DNA of 64,000 nt from Alitta virens. Lineage: Eukaryota > Annelida > Polychaeta > Phyllodocida > Nereididae. The stretch is taken from the NCBI GenBank assembly GCA_932294295.1, contig OW028582.1, positions 36,782,204-36,846,203 of the forward strand, given 5' to 3'. Positions 60,282 to 64,000 of this stretch are shown in pieces (within the stretch, counting starts at the first letter, position 1; each line of letters starts with the position of its first letter). The notes under the pieces were generated by a model. The model was not told the DNA's origin and did not search any database. It worked only from the letters and a program-made list of their open reading frames with translations. Position numbers and translations under genes: made by a program.

Positions 60282-61633
60282 CCAATTTACAAAGTCTAGG
60301 CAGTTGTCTCTTAACAGTATTAAAATTGGTGTTGGAATGTTGAATTAAATGTATCATTTTGAAGCAGTTTAGTTGTAGCTTCTGATGGAAAAATACAACT
60401 GTAGATGGTTGGTCTAGTGAGAGGTATAGTGAAAGTTTGAACGTTTACTTTGAGTACTGCAATGTTGATGCCATGACTCTAACATCATTTACATGTATTG
60501 CTTACTCATTTAATGCTGTTAGGTTCGAAATAGGCCTAGCACTTAAGTATTTGAGTTTAAATTTGACATTTAGATGGCACCATACCTTGAGAGATTTTTT
60601 ACATAGATAAACAAAATGTGGCAAGAGGGATAAGTCGCGTCATTTCCAATTTTTTTTTCTTGTAATTGAAGCGAATATGATGCCAATTATGCAAGCAACT
60701 CAACTTCCAGCTGATATCTGAAGTAATTGGGTGGTATTTTGCATTTTTGAGTTATTGTCAAAATTCATGCCTGTAAAAAAAGTCTGACATATCGCATATC
60801 CCTGAGATATCACATTTTCATGACAATTATTATGCTACTACAGAATGATCAATCAATGTATATCTACATAACAACTTATCTAAAATATTGTTTTCTTTAT
60901 TTTTTTTTGTGTGTGTGGGAAATAACAGTAAACATTAGACGATAAGTATCTTATTCCAGGACAAATTGGTCCTGTAATTTGGTTTTAATCTCTGATGACA
61001 AAAAGCACTATAACCGGTTAGGTATCTGGACATTGTCCCCTGCTATGGAATCTCATTATGTTTACCCCAGAGGTTTTCACAACAGATTTATAGAAAGTGT
61101 TTGAACCCACGAGAATTCAAATGACTATCCTTATACTATTACTATGCATTGCACCAAGTTGAACCCTGACCGTCCTCCAACTTAATGGACCATGCAAAAT
61201 TGTATGTGTTTTTATAGCTTCCCTGCAAACACAAACACTGCAGAAAGGTTGTAACATTCATGACACAACATTTGATTAATGTTGTCACAATATTAAAATA
61301 AGAAACCTCATAAACTTGCCAGTCATATTTTCAAGTGATATTCCCAAAAATGATTGCCAGAACATATTGACAACATTCACTATTGTAGAACACGTCACAG
61401 GGTGATAACATGTACACCCAAAATATTTTCCACAAATGTGATTTATTGTCACATTATAAAAGTGCGGACCCTAGCAAAGCCTGCAGAACACATGATTTCA
61501 CCATATGAAATACATTATAACACATTGCAGTAACATACCTACAATATTTTTTGGTATAATTAGCTATAAATATGTTCCCGACGTAGGCCTACCACATACA
61601 ATGTTGAAACATTTTGTGCTTGTAGGGTACTAT
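60282..61633. other. Right flank, no gene seen
   Basis: AT-rich unique sequence with a T/GT run near 60898-60918. No ORF over 60 codons and no element recognised. Confidence 0.5.
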
Positions 61634-61790
61634 AATAAAACCTAATAACTGTGTGGTTCAGAGCCTTGTACTTCATGGGTGATGAGGTTGGGCTGGTGAA
61701 CCCACGAGTCCCGTAGGGAGTGGGTTCTCCAGCCCAACCTCATCACGAGTTTAGTTCAAGCTCTGAACCACACAGTTATTAGGTTTTATT
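61634..61790. mobile_element. 157-bp foldback element
   Basis: Perfect 31-bp outer arms (61634-61664 and 61760-61790, starting AATAAAACCTAATAACTGTG). Inside these are perfect 16-bp arms GATGAGGTTGGGCTGG (61681-61696) and its complement (61729-61744), then GAACCCA/TGGGTTC and CCC/GGG around the centre. TA or TTA-like bases flank both ends. No ORF. It is a MITE-like hairpin or recent inverted duplication. Confidence 0.8.
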
Positions 61791-62609
61791 TATTCCAAAA
61801 AAAACCCTTCTATTTTAATTTTTTGTGTGAACTACTTTGCAGCATTGAGTAGGGATCTTTTGTTTTTCTATCTGTTCAGCCTCACTCTGAATAGTTGCCA
61901 TGGTGATGACACCATTTCACAACATTTAAGCAAGCAGATAGTCAACAGACTGAAGCATGGTCAGCCTCAAAAGACTTTCTGAAGCTTCTTCCTTGACAAG
62001 CTGTGCTCAGATTAAAGGGATATCAAAGTTAATGTGTTATTTTATGGCTTTTGTGAAGAGTTATCTAGTTTCGCTGATGACGTTCGTGACGTTCACTGAG
62101 TCTTAAATGCTGCCCTGTGATTACCCAGGCTGTTTTCTGTATAAGAGAACATTTATTTTGTGAGGTTCACAACAATGCACCATGAGATTCACACTCTATT
62201 GCGGGATATACTCTGAAAACCAATGCCTTTCTTAGACACTTTGAAGTGTTAATGCATAAACACTAGTTCAAGTAAAGTTGGATTAGAAACACTTTTGAGT
62301 AGTGTCATTTTATATAAGCACATTTCAGTGTTTATATAACTTAGAATTTTCTTACTCATTGTAATATCTTTATCTACATATATTTTATATCAAAGAAAAA
62401 ATCTGTCTTATCGATGATTTCAGTAACATACATGTAATGTTAGACCATGTGCCTTCAGTTGGGATATTTATATCAAAATGTTGACACCCTTTTCCCCATG
62501 ATGATGGAAATGCTCTCCTTCATGGTATAAACACAAACATAAAGCACTCTGGTGTTTAATTAAGGCTTGACTTAAGACACTCTACAATTATTTTTGAAGA
62601 GGTAAGAAC
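61791..62609. other. Right flank, no gene seen
   Basis: Unique AT-rich sequence. GACGTTCGTGACGTTCAC at 62080-62097 is a short direct repeat. Nothing else of note. Confidence 0.45.
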
Positions 62610-62954
62610 TCAAATTGCCACTATAATATTATGTAAATACTTTTTGTGTGATTTGAAATTTGGTGGTGATATTAAGATAAATAAATAGCTGTGTATATTT
62701 ATAACATAATGTACGAATAATATATCAATCTGACGTTTGTGTGATATAATATGAGCAATATAGAATATAATTGTAAAATACCACGTAATGTTTTTATCAC
62801 CCTCAGTAAATGATTGTTGGAAGAGGGTATTGTTATCACTGTTGTCTGTCCGACGGGTGGGCTGGTGATTGTCATAACATGCATAGATAGTAATTGGTGA
62901 AGTTTCTAGAGATACTTGGCAAGGAATATTATTCAAACTTTTACCTACTATCAT
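62610..62954 (-). other. Unrecognised 114-codon ORF, doubtful
   Basis: Minus-strand open frame. The first ~60 residues are hydrophilic with Asn/Asp/Thr (includes CYDNHQPTRRTDNSDNN). The rest is AT-driven, rich in Ile, Phe and Tyr. It could hold part of an exon, but no family or convincing splice sites were recognised. Confidence 0.15.
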
Positions 62955-63139
62955 AAATGTGTCTTTTTTTCAAAGAATATGACAATAAGTTATCAATTTT
63001 ACCATATACACTTTAATTCGCCAATTTTTATATCACACGACATAACTATGACTGATATGGACCTTAACAATGCCAGCTACATATAACAAACAGGTTGTCA
63101 GTTTTGTGACAAAAAAATTGTTTAAATGGCTGATAGAAG

Positions 63140-63810
63140 ATTGGGATCTTTAGCATACATAAATGTTTGTGGTAAAAATTGACAAAAATTGATGAATCCC
63201 TTTGAAAGATATGAAACACAAATCATAAGACTACATATATTATGTAATTATTTTGTAAATATTGTCAGATGAAGAAAAGATATTTTGCCCAAATTTCTAC
63301 TATCCTGAAGATTATACAGTGACCATAATTAAAGCTAATTTTGGATAAAGTCCTTGGTTACCACTTCCAAAGTTCATAAATTAAAGTTTAAGTCATAATT
63401 GACCTGGTAACCATGGAATTTTACTGCAGTAGAACAAGCTAAACAACATAGTTTTTTCAGGTGATTGACCACATGGCCTAGTTATATAGAGCTTACAGGC
63501 CATTACTACCAGAAACGTTAAGCTTCTTGCAGCAAGCAGCAGTGGCTGAATTGCACGTCCATTTCAGGGAAAACAATTTTTTTAAATTAATAATATGTTT
63601 ACATGTCATTTATATCTACTATCGACTATTATCACACAAGTCTGGTACAGGTCTCTGTTTAGTGAGCTTTACTTGTTATCCATTTCTTTATATCAAAGCT
63701 TTCTTATAAATTATCAGGTATTTGCATTCATTCCATTTCACACTAGACAATTAAACACTCCCATTTCTCTGTTGTTCACACATTGCCAGATATCTATTCT
63801 TTCTTTCTTA
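63140..63810 (-). repeat. Inverted, degraded fragment of the array unit
   Basis: The plus strand here matches the reverse complement of about 12550-13445 of unit 1 with many substitutions and indels. Shared landmarks are TGTCAGATGAAGAAAAGATATTTT, TTGGTTACCACTTCCAAAGTTCAT, CTTGCAGCAAGCAGCAG and CACACAAGTCTGGTACAGGTCT (each in part). The exon-like block is present but no longer open. It may be an old inverted duplicate. Confidence 0.75.
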
Positions 63811-64000
63811 TTTTTATAATTTTCTTGTTTATGCATATGATTGTAAGCAAACAACACATTTTTCAGCAACATTTTAAATTTTTCCATTATTATGAAAACA
63901 GTATGAAATAAATGTCAAAATAAAGTTTTGGAAGTGAAAGCACTATTATTTAGACATTTCATAGCCAAATTTAATGTATATTAGTATATTAGTACTTAGT

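Overview
This is metazoan nuclear DNA: AT-rich, almost gene-free, and full of tRNA-derived SINEs, short inverted-repeat (MITE-like) elements and segmental duplications. There are no bacterial operons, phage genes or CRISPR arrays. The receptor type, the SINEs and the frequent TAGGCCTA-like words suggest a marine invertebrate, perhaps an echinoderm or another invertebrate deuterostome. That taxonomic guess is weak.

The window is dominated by a head-to-tail array of four large units: unit 1 about 1093-14352 (13.26 kb), unit 2 about 14353-27738 (13.39 kb), unit 3 about 27739-41194 (13.46 kb), and unit 4 about 41195-58513 (17.3 kb, enlarged by insertions). Each unit carries one convincing protein gene on the minus strand: a single-coding-exon, 398-residue class A GPCR resembling invertebrate FMRFamide/peptide receptors. 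Copies 2, 3 and 4 are intact (22343-23539, 35764-36960, 49297-50493). Copy 1 (9344-10118) is a pseudogene with a 422-bp net frameshifting deletion. Copies 2 and 4 differ at 14 nucleotides, all synonymous. Copy 3 has three amino-acid changes.

Every unit repeats the same order of non-coding elements: a TACATGGCC MITE, a minus-strand SINE (lost in unit 3), a GGGGCGGATCC MITE, a GAACTGGGCC motif cluster with a hairpin, a CpG-rich ~690-bp inverted-repeat element, a plus-strand SINE, a 151-bp tandem repeat interrupted by a CCCAGATAGC MITE, the receptor gene, a cluster of CRE-like sites upstream of the receptor, a second SINE, an exon-like block, and a conserved right end. The three internal junctions are identical and share CAT microhomology with the two outer edges, so the array probably arose from one end-joining duplication followed by unequal crossing-over. 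Patchwork similarity between units points to later conversion or crossing-over.

Unit 4's right part (51-58.5 kb) is the most diverged. It holds a private 311-bp MITE and a very recent 1494-bp tandem duplication. The left flank (1-1092) holds a MITE, a SINE and one arm of a foldback element cut by the duplication breakpoint. The right flank (58514-64000) holds two more MITEs, a 157-bp perfect foldback element and, at the far edge, an inverted degraded fragment of the array unit. No gene was recognised in either flank.
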